DNA from: Leminorella grimontii ATCC 33999 = DSM 5078
Lineage (GTDB): Bacteria; Pseudomonadota; Gammaproteobacteria; Enterobacterales; Enterobacteriaceae
Direction: 5' to 3'
Assembly: GCF_000439085.1 (NCBI RefSeq)
Contig: NZ_KE392226.1
Coordinates: 75,278 to 139,277, forward strand
Length of the DNA: 64,000 nucleotides
Shown piece after piece: positions 17,948 to 28,209 of the stretch. The notes beneath the pieces were generated by a model. It ran no database searches, was not told where the DNA came from, and was given only the letters and a program-made list of their open reading frames with translations. Both the position numbers and the translations under genes were made by a program. The number at the start of each line of letters is the position of its first letter. The stretch's first letter is position 1.

Positions 17948-20900
17948 ATGAATAAAAGCTATAACATTGTTTGGAACGCGGCGCGGAATATGTATGTCGT
18001 TGCGTCCGAACTGGCGCGCGGAGATAACAGAATACAAGGTCAGGTGCGCGCCGTTGGCATAGTCCTTGGGCTGGCAATGGTGGGAACGGGCATAACCTCG
18101 ATGAACGTATTAGCCGACGAGGTTGGGCCGCAGAGTGGCGCCAGCGTGGCGCTGCAGGATGGTGATACGATAACGTTGACGATGGGCGGAACAGGCGTCG
18201 ATAGTTCGGTAACCGGCGGTGACGGCGTACAGATCGACGGTAAAGTCGTTATTGACGTTTCCGGCCGCGCCGAGTCTCGCGGAATAACGCTGGACAACGG
18301 CGTTGATAACGGTCTGGGGAGCGGGACGGAAATTAGCGTTACGACCGAAGGCATCAATTCAAGAGCAACTGGCCTTTTTATTGGTAGTGACAATGTTGAA
18401 ACCTCAACCAGCGTAAAAGCCGATGGGCTTAAGCTGAATGTCGCTGGAGAGGAAGTCCTCTATGGTATCCAAAGCTTAGGTAAGGGCAGTTCGATAGATT
18501 TGGGGAAAAATAGCGCTATTAACGTGGAGAGTAGCGTAGGTGCTCGATATTACGGTGCTTATGGCGTTTATTTAGACAGCGATACTAAGAGCTTTAAGAT
18601 GGATAACGGCGCTATTCGCGTTGTTGTAGAAGAAAATTATAGCTACGGTATTTATAGTAAGGGCGGTGCCTCAGTTGATTTAGGTAAAAATACCCAAATC
18701 GAGATTAAAAATCAGGGAGACGGGATAGCCATAGGAGAGAACGGAACTTTACAGGCCAGTGGCTTGACGATAAATACCGATATTAAGAGAGGGACTTCAG
18801 CCGGTATTCGGTTATATGACAGTAGCAGTGCTGATTTGGGTGAGGGAAGCGCAATTTCCATTACCGGAGCCGCTTCTTATGGCGTAGCCGTCGATTTAAA
18901 CGGTAAGAATTCTTCTTTTAAGGCGAACGGCCTCAACGTTGACATATCGACTACTTCTGCGGGTACCCCATCTGCTCATGGTATTTATCTCCATGGTAAC
19001 GGAGCAAGCGCAGACTTAGGCAGCGGCTCAACGATTACCATACGGGGCGCCAATCAAGGATATGGGATTATCCTTTTTCGAGGCGCCGGTTCTTTTAAAG
19101 CCGATCGCCTTACCTTGGATGTGAGTAATAACGATAGTACCCACTTATATGGCATCAATGTTCAAGGCGATAGCAATATTGTCGATCTGGGTTCGGGCAG
19201 CCGCATCAGCGCAGACGGGCGTGCAGAAACGATTTTTATGTACGGCGGCAAGCTGACGGCGCAAGAGCTTACCGTCAAGACGGCGCAGGCAACGGCGCTT
19301 TACGTCTCCGGCGGAAGGGTGTCAATTGGCGCAGGCAGCGTGATTGACGGGCGAGATGCCGTTTCAGGAAAATCGACCAACGGCATTCTGGCCGGATACT
19401 CTCCGTCAATTGGCGGCAGCAGCATGGGCTCAATTGTTGATTTTCACGGCAGTGAGCAAAACCGTAACGCTATCTATGCGGTGAAAGGCTATGGCGCATC
19501 AGCATACAGCGCAGGGTATACGCTCAAGATTTCTAATACCGACATTGTCGCGACGGGGCAAGGCAGCTGCGGGCTACTGGCAACGGGGCCTAGTACCGCT
19601 TCATCGACGTCTGGAATTATTAATGCCAAAAATATGAACATTGAAGTGAATGGCGGCGCCTACGGCCTTTCCGCACAGTGGGGCGGACTTGTTAACTTCA
19701 ACGGCAATACGACAATTAACGCCAAGGATTCGGCGTATGCTATCTACAGTATGGGGGGCACGATTAAAGGTAGCGGCGTGATGAACATCCGCGGCGACGT
19801 GTTTGCCAGCGGCGCATATGAGACCGAACTTGTCATGGACGAGGGCTCGAATTTTAACGGTGGCGCTTTTACCAGCGACAGCATCCTGAATCTGACGCTA
19901 AAAGAAAAGGCCCAGTGGACGATTGATTACGCGGGCAGCTTGCAGAGCTCCGCAGTAAGTAAGCTTGACAACGCGGGTACGGTCATTTTTACCTCCGATA
20001 GCAGCGGCCGCAGTACGCTAAAGGCGACCGAACTCATGTTAAGAGATACCAGCGAAGTTCACGTCGGCGTTGACGCCGCCGTCAGCGGCCCGCTGATTAC
20101 CGGCAACGGCGTGACGCTGGACGGCTCTCTTGTTATCACCGACGTCGGCAACGTCACTGCCAATATCGATCTGGCCAGTATGCAGCAGGTAACGCTGATT
20201 GATGCCGATACTTCTATCGTTGGCAATTTTGACAGACTGTCTGCGGCAGTGAGTATGCCGGACTACATCGCCGTTAAGGGATGGATAGACGCCGACGACG
20301 ATACCAAATACCTGTTGAGCACGGGCCTAAGCTGGTATGTGGGCGATGCGCCGAGCGTTCTGTCAACCACCCCGGCTCACGGCACGTTTACGCTGGCTGA
20401 TGCCGACGACGGTTTCACGGTGACGAGCGCACTGGTTGACGTCGCGCCGGAGGCTGCCACCGATTGGGGCGGTAAAACGCTGACTAAACGCGGAGAGGGC
20501 ACGCTTACCTTAACGGGCAACAACACCTACAGCGGCGGCACGGTTATCAATGGCGGTACGCTGATAGCGAATAACACCTATTCTTTGGGCTCTGGCGATA
20601 TAGAAAACAACGCTACGCTGAAGCTGGGCGAAGGCACGCTGAGTGCCCATTTAAGCGGCACTGGCCTGTTAGTGAAAATCGGCTCAAGCTCCCTGACGCT
20701 AGCCGATGCGGCCAACTCCTACAGCGGCGGCACTACTATTACTGCCGGCCGGGTGATTGCCAATAATGCGGGTGCGCTGGGTATTGGCGATATTGACAAT
20801 GAGGGAACGCTGCAATTAAGCGAAGGTACGTTAGCCGGCGCGCTGAACGGCAGCGGGAACCTGGTAAAGAGCGGCGGGGGAGAGCTGACGCTCAGCGACA

Positions 20901-23314
20901 GCAGCGGCTACAGCGGCGGCACGACGATTAGCGGCGGTACGCTGACGGCCAATAGCGCCAGCGGGCTGGGCGTGGGCAACGTAGAAAATAACGGTACGCT
21001 GAAGCTCAATGAAGGCGAGTTGAGCAGCACGCTAAGCGGAACCGGCGAACTGGTGAAGGTTGGTGGCGGCGAACTGACGCTTTCCGGCAATAACGCCTAC
21101 GGCGGCGGTACGACGATTAACGGCGGTACGCTAACGGCCGCCAACGTTAACGCGCTGGGAGCGGGAGACATCGACAACGGCGGGCGACTGGTGCTAAACG
21201 TGAACGATACGTTTACGCTGGCGAACGTAACCACGCGCAGCGGCGGCGCCACCGCGTTGTCTGCGGGCAGCTCGCTGGATGCGGCTTCGCTGACGCAAGA
21301 GAGCGGCAGCCGACTGGACATCGCGCTGGATGCCTACTCCGGCAGCCTGATTATCGTCGCTGATAGCGTTCAACTGGCGGGCGGCCTGAACATCACCGGG
21401 TTTGGCAATATCGAAGACGAGCTTAACCATGAGTTTCGCACTTTTACCGTTATTGACGCCGATAGCGCCATAGGAGGCGACTTCGATAGCCTGACCGTGG
21501 CCGGGATAAGCGCGCTGCAGGTGGATTTTATGGCCGTCAGCGGGCGGATAAGCGCCACCGATAATACGCAGTATGAACTCAGCACCGGACTGAGCTGGTA
21601 TGCCGGAGGCTACACGTCAATGTCTCCGGCGCACGGCACGTTCACCCTGAAGGAGGGTGAACAAAGCTTTGCGCTAAACGCTGCGCTGATCGACGTTGCG
21701 CCAGAAGCCGCCTCCGGCTGGGACGGCAAGTCACTGACCAAAAAGGGCGCCGGCACACTAATCCTTACGGCAAACAACACCTATAGCGGCGCGACGGACG
21801 TTCAGGGCGGCACGTTGTGGCTGGCCGACACCGGCGCTATTGGCGCAAGCGGCAGCCGGCAGGCGGTAAACGTGGCGCAGGCGGGAACACTCGGCGGCAG
21901 CGGTGTGGTGAACGGCAGCGTCAACAACCGGGGATTGTTGAGCTTTGATTCGCTGCTTACCGTTAATGGCCGCGTCACCAACTCCGGCAATATCGCCAGC
22001 GGTAACGGTACGCCGGGGGGCCGGCTGCTGGTGAACGGCGACTACGTCGGCAGCGGTGGTACGCTCACCCTTAACGCACAGCTGGAGGACGACTCTTCGC
22101 TCACTGACAGGCTGGTAGTGAACGGCAATACGTCAGGCACGACGACGCTGATGGTCAATAACGTCGGCGGTCAGGGGGCCGATACCACAAACGGCATCGA
22201 GGTGGTGAGCGTCAGCGGCAGCTCTAATGGGGTATTTACTCAGGGCAATCGCCTGCAAATCGGACTACACGAATATCGTCTGTATGAAGACGACGGCAAT
22301 TGGTATCTGCGCACGCAGTCTTCCGATCCCGTTGACCCGGTTGACCCGTCAGATTCAGGCAATGCTGTCACCCCTCAATACCGTTCGGACATCGGCGCCT
22401 TCGTCGGTAACCAGGCGATGATGAAGAGCCTGCAAATGCAGACGCTGTTCGATCGCGAAGGCAGCCAGCTTCAGTCGAAGGACGGCGCGATGTGGATGCG
22501 CTTCAAGGCGGGTATGGCGGACTCCACGGCGGCGAACGGCAACGTGGATATCGACAACCACTATTCGCAAATCCAGCTGGGCGGCGACCTTGCCGCATGG
22601 CGTCTGGGCGAGCAGACCCTGAAGGTGGGCGTGATGGGCAGCTACGTCAAGGCGGCTACCGACAGCACCGGCAACCGCGGCGCGGACGGCAGCCGGTTCT
22701 CGGCCACTGGCGATGCGCACGGCTATAACCTGGGCGTCTACGCCACCTGGTTTGCCAACGCGCAGACCCATCAGGGTCTGTATGTCGACAGCTGGTATCA
22801 GTACGGCATGTACGACAACACGATAAGCAACGACGGGCTGGGTTCGGCCAATTATGACTCGACGGCCAATGCGGTGTCGCTGGAAACCGGCTATCGCCAC
22901 GACGTTGTTATCCGCGAAGGCAGAACGCTGAGCCTTATCCCACAGGCGCAGGTGGTGTGGCAAAACTACCGTGCCGATGCGGTGAACGTCGACGGCACGC
23001 GGGTCGACGGCCAGAATGGCGATAGCTGGACCAGCCGCTTAGGCCTGCGCGTAGCGGGCAAGATGGACAAGGACCAGAACGTCATTCAGCCGTTCCTGGA
23101 AGCCAACTGGCTGCACAGCACCGACGACGTATCCGTTTCGTTTGACGGCGCCAGCGTGAAGCAGGACCTGCCGGCGGACAGGGCGGAGCTTAAGGCGGGC
23201 ATCCAGGCTAACTTTGGCTCACAGTGGAGCGTAGCGGCGCAGGCCGCAGGCCAGAAGGGCAGCCACGGCTACGGCGACGCGAGCTTTGGGGTGAACGTGC
23301 GCTATAGCTGGTAA
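17948..23314 (+). CDS. Autotransporter 2 (type Va, large, with PATR repeats)
   Basis: The 1788-residue protein is the largest of the three. The ATG at 17948 is chosen because it gives the extended signal peptide start MNKSYNIVWNAARNMYVVAS shared with its neighbours; an upstream in-frame TTG at 17918 does not. Cleavage is predicted after VLA at 56. The passenger shares its N-terminal beta-helix with the paralogues, then has two copies of a 115-residue module (IDAD ... GLSWY ... AHGTFTL ... DVAPEAA ... LTKKG) at 20198-20540 and 21446-21790, with four passenger-associated transport repeats between them. The last 314 residues, from about 1475, are the translocation barrel ending YSW. Confidence 0.9.
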   Translation: MNKSYNIVWNAARNMYVVASELARGDNRIQGQVRAVGIVLGLAMVGTGITSMNVLADEVGPQSGASVALQDGDTITLTMGGTGVDSSVTGGDGVQIDGKVVIDVSGRAESRGITLDNGVDNGLGSGTEISVTTEGINSRATGLFIGSDNVETSTSVKADGLKLNVAGEEVLYGIQSLGKGSSIDLGKNSAINVESSVGARYYGAYGVYLDSDTKSFKMDNGAIRVVVEENYSYGIYSKGGASVDLGKNTQIEIKNQGDGIAIGENGTLQASGLTINTDIKRGTSAGIRLYDSSSADLGEGSAISITGAASYGVAVDLNGKNSSFKANGLNVDISTTSAGTPSAHGIYLHGNGASADLGSGSTITIRGANQGYGIILFRGAGSFKADRLTLDVSNNDSTHLYGINVQGDSNIVDLGSGSRISADGRAETIFMYGGKLTAQELTVKTAQATALYVSGGRVSIGAGSVIDGRDAVSGKSTNGILAGYSPSIGGSSMGSIVDFHGSEQNRNAIYAVKGYGASAYSAGYTLKISNTDIVATGQGSCGLLATGPSTASSTSGIINAKNMNIEVNGGAYGLSAQWGGLVNFNGNTTINAKDSAYAIYSMGGTIKGSGVMNIRGDVFASGAYETELVMDEGSNFNGGAFTSDSILNLTLKEKAQWTIDYAGSLQSSAVSKLDNAGTVIFTSDSSGRSTLKATELMLRDTSEVHVGVDAAVSGPLITGNGVTLDGSLVITDVGNVTANIDLASMQQVTLIDADTSIVGNFDRLSAAVSMPDYIAVKGWIDADDDTKYLLSTGLSWYVGDAPSVLSTTPAHGTFTLADADDGFTVTSALVDVAPEAATDWGGKTLTKRGEGTLTLTGNNTYSGGTVINGGTLIANNTYSLGSGDIENNATLKLGEGTLSAHLSGTGLLVKIGSSSLTLADAANSYSGGTTITAGRVIANNAGALGIGDIDNEGTLQLSEGTLAGALNGSGNLVKSGGGELTLSDSSGYSGGTTISGGTLTANSASGLGVGNVENNGTLKLNEGELSSTLSGTGELVKVGGGELTLSGNNAYGGGTTINGGTLTAANVNALGAGDIDNGGRLVLNVNDTFTLANVTTRSGGATALSAGSSLDAASLTQESGSRLDIALDAYSGSLIIVADSVQLAGGLNITGFGNIEDELNHEFRTFTVIDADSAIGGDFDSLTVAGISALQVDFMAVSGRISATDNTQYELSTGLSWYAGGYTSMSPAHGTFTLKEGEQSFALNAALIDVAPEAASGWDGKSLTKKGAGTLILTANNTYSGATDVQGGTLWLADTGAIGASGSRQAVNVAQAGTLGGSGVVNGSVNNRGLLSFDSLLTVNGRVTNSGNIASGNGTPGGRLLVNGDYVGSGGTLTLNAQLEDDSSLTDRLVVNGNTSGTTTLMVNNVGGQGADTTNGIEVVSVSGSSNGVFTQGNRLQIGLHEYRLYEDDGNWYLRTQSSDPVDPVDPSDSGNAVTPQYRSDIGAFVGNQAMMKSLQMQTLFDREGSQLQSKDGAMWMRFKAGMADSTAANGNVDIDNHYSQIQLGGDLAAWRLGEQTLKVGVMGSYVKAATDSTGNRGADGSRFSATGDAHGYNLGVYATWFANAQTHQGLYVDSWYQYGMYDNTISNDGLGSANYDSTANAVSLETGYRHDVVIREGRTLSLIPQAQVVWQNYRADAVNVDGTRVDGQNGDSWTSRLGLRVAGKMDKDQNVIQPFLEANWLHSTDDVSVSFDGASVKQDLPADRAELKAGIQANFGSQWSVAAQAAGQKGSHGYGDASFGVNVRYSW
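20467..21200 (+). repeat. Four passenger-associated transport repeats (PATR) inside autotransporter 2
   Basis: The pattern YSGGT-x-I-x-GGTL-x-AN followed by LG-x-G-x-I-x-N-x-x-TL recurs four times with starts near 20528, 20719, 20909 and 21098, about 190 bases apart. PATR units assist folding of long passengers on the cell surface. The similarity between the units suggests tandem duplication. Confidence 0.8.
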
Positions 23315-23333
23315 TAGGCAAAATCTGAAAAGG

Positions 23334-23369
23334 GCAATAGGGGGAGTCAGTCCCCCTATTGCTTTAATT
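23334..23369 (+). terminator. Terminator of autotransporter 2
   Basis: A 12-bp perfect stem GCAATAGGGGGA / TCCCCCTATTGC with a five-base loop is followed by TTTAATT. Confidence 0.85.
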
Positions 23370-23938
23370 AAGCCATCTTCTCTTACCTACCTGTCAGTAT
23401 TTACTCCGTAATCCCAACCGTTGGTTTTATTTCATTTTTTTGTCCGTAGCTTTTACCTTATTTTAATTATCCATTTTTGGATCTATTAATATATTTTTTT
23501 TGGAAAAAGTAAAAGTTCGATCTCAGCAACGCATCATGTAGCATTGCATTTAACCACTGTTTTCTTATTTCTACCGGGGTAAAAACTATTCCTGTGAAAG
23601 GAGGGAATGAGCGGTGTTAATGTAAATTAATCTTATTAAACAACTGATTAATTTTGTCAGCGAATGCTTGAATGTAAAGGGGGGAAGAGGATTAAGGATG
23701 AGGTGAAATACGCTGAGGTTGATATATAAATAAGCCTATATCTTTATTAATCAGGATTGAGTCGAGAGCTAATACATTAATTTGTATCGATGCTCGACGT
23801 CTATTTAAAGATGCCGATTAAGGATATGGTCGCGTTTTCTTCACTGAACTTTTATTTCTTTTCTATGCATTCTCTATTTCGCCGATGCGGCCGTCGTTGC
23901 GGTGCGCTTTGTTTCATTAAGGATGAGAAATACGGAAT
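23370..23938 (+). promoter_or_regulatory. Long leader region of autotransporter 3
   Basis: About 570 AT-rich bases. It contains a diverged GATCTCAGCAACGCATC at about 23519-23535, the purine-rich box GGGGGGAAGAGGATTAAGGA at about 23679-23700, and the start-proximal TTCATTAAGGATGAGAAATACGGAAT, which is nearly the same as before autotransporter 1. Confidence 0.45.
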
Positions 23939-26900
23939 ATGAACAAAAACTACAGTATTGTTTGGAACGCTGCGAGAAATATGTACGTTGTGGCTTCCGA
24001 ATTGGCGTGTGGAGACAGTCGGGTACAGAACCGGGTTCGTACGGTAGGCGCGGCGATAGGTCTGATTTTATCCGGGCTGGGCTGTGCCAACGCAAATGAA
24101 GTCGGTCCCCAAAGCGGCGCCAGCATTGCGCTGCAAAACGGCGATACCGTCACGGCTACGACGGGCGGTACGGGGATCAACAGCTCGACGACCGGCGGCA
24201 GCGGCTTGCAAATTGATGGCAAAGCCGTCATTAGCATCTCTGGCGATGTGGGATCCATCGGCGTGAAGCTGGATAACTCGGACGCTAACAGTCTGGGTGA
24301 TAAAACGGAAATTCACATCACGGATACCGGAACGACAACCAACTCTTCAAGCATCGGCCTTGATATTGAAAAAAATAACGCCGGCACTCGCGTGAATGCC
24401 GACGGCCTCGTGGTTGACGTAAGCGCTAAGCAAAGCGCCTACGGTATTTACAGCGGCGGCAGCAGCGACGTTATCTCTCTGGGCGAGGGGAGCTCCATTA
24501 CCGCAAAATCCAGCAACAATATCGCTCGCGGCGTTTACCTCAACGACAATAAGGGCAGCTTTAGCATCGACGACGGATTTATCCGTGCGGAATCAGCTAC
24601 CGCACAGGCGACGGGGCTTAGCGCGGAATATTCAAAATATGTCGATATTAGCCTAGGGGAAAATACTCGAATTGAAGCCGAAAGCGGGACGGGCTCGAGT
24701 ACGGGGGTTGCCGTTGGTACAAACGGTAAGCTTACCGGTAACGGTATCGAGGTCAGCGTTAAGGGCGCCGGCACGACCTATGGCGTAACGGTAGACGCGA
24801 GCAGCGCGGTCGATTTTGGCGAGGGAAGCTCGATTGATATACAGGGCAATACCAATTCCTCCTCCGGCGTTTATCTCAGCGGAAAAAGCGCATCTTTTGT
24901 CGCCAATGGCATCAACATCACCATGAATACGACGCGCACCGGCACTACCAGCATAACTGGAAAGGGCGTGGACGTTTATGGTGACGGCGCAAGCGTAGAC
25001 TTGGGCAGCGGTAGCACAATCTCTATGCACGGCTATTACAACGGCGGCGGAGTAACTTTAGCCAACAGAACCACGCCGGTTTCTTTTAAAGCTAATCAAC
25101 TGACGGTAGACGTAGACGGCGACTGGGTTTATGGGGTCAAGGTCGACGGCGGAAACGTCGATCTCGGCTCCGGCAGCAGCATTAGCGCGACCGGAGTGGC
25201 GGAAAGCATTTGGGTGACCAGCGGCTCGCTGAAAGCGGACGCGCTCACCGTTAAAACCTCGCAGGCGACGGGCGTTCTGGCTCAGGGCGGGACAATCACT
25301 ATCGGCGCGGGCAGCCTGATTGACGGCAGAAACGTCGGCGCGTCCGGAAAGACGAACGGCATCTGCGCGGGCTATAAAGGATACGGCAGCGGAACGGTCG
25401 TGGTTAACTTTAACGGCACCGAGCAGAATCGAAATACCATCTATGCGGTAAACGGTTACGGCGCTTCGTCGCAGTTTAACGGACAAACGCTCAATATCTC
25501 CAATACGGACATCATAATGAGCGGTTCCAAGCGCTCATACGGCCTGTGGGCTATCGGCAACTACAGCTTTACGCAGGCGGGGATCATCAACGCTAAAAAC
25601 GTCATGCTGGATATGACAAGCCTTGGCGCGAATGGCTATGGCGTTGTGGTTCAACAGGGCGGCATCGTTAATCTGTCCGGCGATACAACGATAAAAACCG
25701 ATGGCGGCGTGGCCGTTTGGAACCCACTTGTCAGCAGTTCCAGCGACCCAAGCCTTGTCTATCAGGGCGGTACCATCACCGGCACCGGAAAGATGGACAT
25801 TACCGGCGACATCATCAACAGCGGGTGGGGAACGATTGACCTTACTATGGACGCCGACTCGCGCTTTGAGGGAAAAACCTCCGTTAATGCGCAGCTTGCG
25901 GATAACTCCACGCTAAATCTGGCGATGGCTGAGGGAAGCCAGTGGGCGATGACCAACGTTTCAAGCCTGAGCAGGCTCGACAACGCCGGTAAGGTGATTT
26001 TCGCCTACGACAGTGACGCCGGAGCCTACAGCACGCTGAAGGCCGGTAAGCTTACGCTTGCGAGCAGCAGCGAACTGGATGTCGATCTTGGCGCCGCGTC
26101 CCTGGGTAGCGATGCCGGTACGCCGCTGATCGCCGGCAATGACATCGCTCTGGACGGCGTGCTCCACCTTAGCAACGTCAGCGATGCGTTCGGCCTCAGC
26201 GCCCTGACGTCAGACGCTGATTTGCCCCAGATGCAGGTAACGCTGATTGACGCGGACAGCGCCATTACGGGTAATTTTTCCAGCCTGTCGACGGATCCGA
26301 TGACGGTACCGGACTATTTAGCTTTCAGCGGCAGGATCAGCGAGGCCGACGATACGCAATATCTGCTGGGCGGCGGCCTGAGCTGGTACGTGGAGCCTTC
26401 TTCGACGATGGCCGTCACGCCTGCCCACGGCAACTTCACGCTGGGTGAAGGGAAATCCTTTGAGGTCACTACCGCGCTGGTGGACGTCGCTCCGGAAGCG
26501 GCAACCGGTTGGGACGGCAAATCGCTGACTAAAAAAGGTGACGGCAAGCTTATCCTCTCTGCCGACAACGCCTACAGCGGAACGACCGACGTGCAGGGCG
26601 GCACGCTGTGGCTGACCGAAACCGGCGTTATTGGCGCAACCGGCAGCCAGCAGGCGGTGAACGTGGCTCCTGCAGGGACGCTCGGCGGCAGCGGCGTGGT
26701 AAACGGCAACGTGGATAACCGGGGCCTGATAAGCTTTGATACGCTGCTTACCGTCAACGGTAACGTCGCCAATGCGGGCAATATTGCCAGCAGCAATACT
26801 GCGCCGGGTGGAAAGCTGCTCATTAACGGTGACTATGCCGGCAGCGGCGGCACTCTGACGCTCAATACTCAACTGGGGGACGACGGTTCTCTGACCGATA

Positions 26901-28084
26901 GGCTGGTGGTAAACGGCAATACGTCGGGCACGACGACGCTGATGGTCAATAACGTCGGCGGTCAGGGAGCGGATACCAATAACGGCATTGAGGTGGTTAG
27001 CGTCGCCGGGCGTTCTGACGGCGATTTCACCCAAGGCAACCGGCTACAAATCGGGCTATACGAGTACCGTCTGTATAAAGACGGCGGCAACTGGTATCTG
27101 CGTACGCTGTCCGACGATCCTACCCCCGATCCCGACGTCAATCCGCAGTATCGCCCTGATATCGGTGCATTTATCGGCAACCAAGCGATGATGAAAAACC
27201 TGCAAATGCAGACGCTGTACGACCGTGAAGGCAGCCAGCTTCGCTCGGAGGACGGCGCGGTCTGGATGCGCTTCAAGGCCGGCCAGGCGGACTCGACGGT
27301 CGCCAATGGCGAAGTGGATATCGACAACCACTACTCGCAGGTCCAGTTGGGGAGCGACATTGCGGCGTGGGGTAACGGTGCGCAGAGCCTGAACGTGGGC
27401 GTGATGGGCAGCTACGTGAAGGCGGATACCGACAGCGACGGCAACCGCGGCGCGGACGGCAGCCGGTTCTCGGCCTCCGGCGATGCGCACGGTTACAACC
27501 TGGGCGTCTACGCGACCTGGTTTGCCGATGCGCAAACTCACCGCGGCCTGTATGTAGACAGCTGGTATCAGTACGGCATCTATGACAACGCGGTAGATAA
27601 CCACGATCTGGGCTCAGTAAGCTATGACTCGACGGCTAACGCCGTGTCGCTGGAAACCGGCTATCGTCATGACGTTGTTATCAGCGAAGGCAGAACGCTA
27701 AGCCTTATTCCTCAGGCGCAGATCGTATGGCAGAACTATCGTGCCGACGCGGTGGACTTCAACGACGTGCGGGTCGACGGCCAGAACGGCGATAGCTGGA
27801 CCAGCCGCTTAGGCCTGAGAGTAGCAGGCAAGCTGAATAAGGATCAAAACGTGGTCCAGCCGTTCCTGGAAGCCAACTGGCTGCACGGCACCGACGACGT
27901 GTCGGTCTCGTTTGACGGCGCCAGCGTGAAGCAGGACCTGCCGGCGGACAGAGCGGAACTGAAGGCGGGGGTTCAGACCAGCCTGGGCGAACGTTGGAGC
28001 GTGGCGGCGCAGGCCGTGGGCCAGAAGGGCAGTCACGGTTACGGCGACGCAAGCTTTAGCCTCAACGCGCGCTACAGCTGGTAA
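23939..28084 (+). CDS. Autotransporter 3 (type Va)
   Basis: The 1381-residue protein starts with the shared extended signal peptide (MNKNYSIVWNAARNMYVVAS) with cleavage near residue 52. Up to about residue 690 the passenger is closest to autotransporter 1, including the LG-x-GS-x-I repeats. It then carries one copy of the IDADS-GLSWY-LTKKG module (26237-26585) and a YSGTTDVQGGTLW transport-repeat-like unit, as at the second site of autotransporter 2. The linker is Asp/Pro-rich, and the last 314 residues (from about 1068) form the barrel ending YSW. Its composition is that of a mosaic of its two neighbours. Confidence 0.9.
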   Translation: MNKNYSIVWNAARNMYVVASELACGDSRVQNRVRTVGAAIGLILSGLGCANANEVGPQSGASIALQNGDTVTATTGGTGINSSTTGGSGLQIDGKAVISISGDVGSIGVKLDNSDANSLGDKTEIHITDTGTTTNSSSIGLDIEKNNAGTRVNADGLVVDVSAKQSAYGIYSGGSSDVISLGEGSSITAKSSNNIARGVYLNDNKGSFSIDDGFIRAESATAQATGLSAEYSKYVDISLGENTRIEAESGTGSSTGVAVGTNGKLTGNGIEVSVKGAGTTYGVTVDASSAVDFGEGSSIDIQGNTNSSSGVYLSGKSASFVANGINITMNTTRTGTTSITGKGVDVYGDGASVDLGSGSTISMHGYYNGGGVTLANRTTPVSFKANQLTVDVDGDWVYGVKVDGGNVDLGSGSSISATGVAESIWVTSGSLKADALTVKTSQATGVLAQGGTITIGAGSLIDGRNVGASGKTNGICAGYKGYGSGTVVVNFNGTEQNRNTIYAVNGYGASSQFNGQTLNISNTDIIMSGSKRSYGLWAIGNYSFTQAGIINAKNVMLDMTSLGANGYGVVVQQGGIVNLSGDTTIKTDGGVAVWNPLVSSSSDPSLVYQGGTITGTGKMDITGDIINSGWGTIDLTMDADSRFEGKTSVNAQLADNSTLNLAMAEGSQWAMTNVSSLSRLDNAGKVIFAYDSDAGAYSTLKAGKLTLASSSELDVDLGAASLGSDAGTPLIAGNDIALDGVLHLSNVSDAFGLSALTSDADLPQMQVTLIDADSAITGNFSSLSTDPMTVPDYLAFSGRISEADDTQYLLGGGLSWYVEPSSTMAVTPAHGNFTLGEGKSFEVTTALVDVAPEAATGWDGKSLTKKGDGKLILSADNAYSGTTDVQGGTLWLTETGVIGATGSQQAVNVAPAGTLGGSGVVNGNVDNRGLISFDTLLTVNGNVANAGNIASSNTAPGGKLLINGDYAGSGGTLTLNTQLGDDGSLTDRLVVNGNTSGTTTLMVNNVGGQGADTNNGIEVVSVAGRSDGDFTQGNRLQIGLYEYRLYKDGGNWYLRTLSDDPTPDPDVNPQYRPDIGAFIGNQAMMKNLQMQTLYDREGSQLRSEDGAVWMRFKAGQADSTVANGEVDIDNHYSQVQLGSDIAAWGNGAQSLNVGVMGSYVKADTDSDGNRGADGSRFSASGDAHGYNLGVYATWFADAQTHRGLYVDSWYQYGIYDNAVDNHDLGSVSYDSTANAVSLETGYRHDVVISEGRTLSLIPQAQIVWQNYRADAVDFNDVRVDGQNGDSWTSRLGLRVAGKLNKDQNVVQPFLEANWLHGTDDVSVSFDGASVKQDLPADRAELKAGVQTSLGERWSVAAQAVGQKGSHGYGDASFSLNARYSW

Positions 28085-28100
28085 TCGCATAAAGCCAGGG

Positions 28101-28136
28101 AGCCGATAGCGCTTTGTCTATCGGCTTCCTCCTTTA
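28101..28136 (+). terminator. Terminator of autotransporter 3
   Basis: A 9-bp stem AGCCGATAG / CTATCGGCT with an eight-base loop is followed by TCCTCCTTT. Confidence 0.75.
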
Positions 28137-28209
28137 TCGCCTTATCTATTATTGAGTAACTTATCCAGTTCGTTGGACATGAACTTCTATAGAAAATGGA
28201 GACTATACG

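Noticed and set aside
20467-21200. Regular repeats that might suggest a CRISPR array
   Set aside because: The units are coding, about 190 bases long, in frame and protein-level repeats (PATR) of an autotransporter.
22355-22963. Long minus-strand frames opposite the autotransporter barrels, also at 16206-16862 and 27056-27604
   Set aside because: They appear in each barrel copy because the underlying DNA is nearly identical; the encoded sequences are mirror products of the sense strand with no signal or domain.
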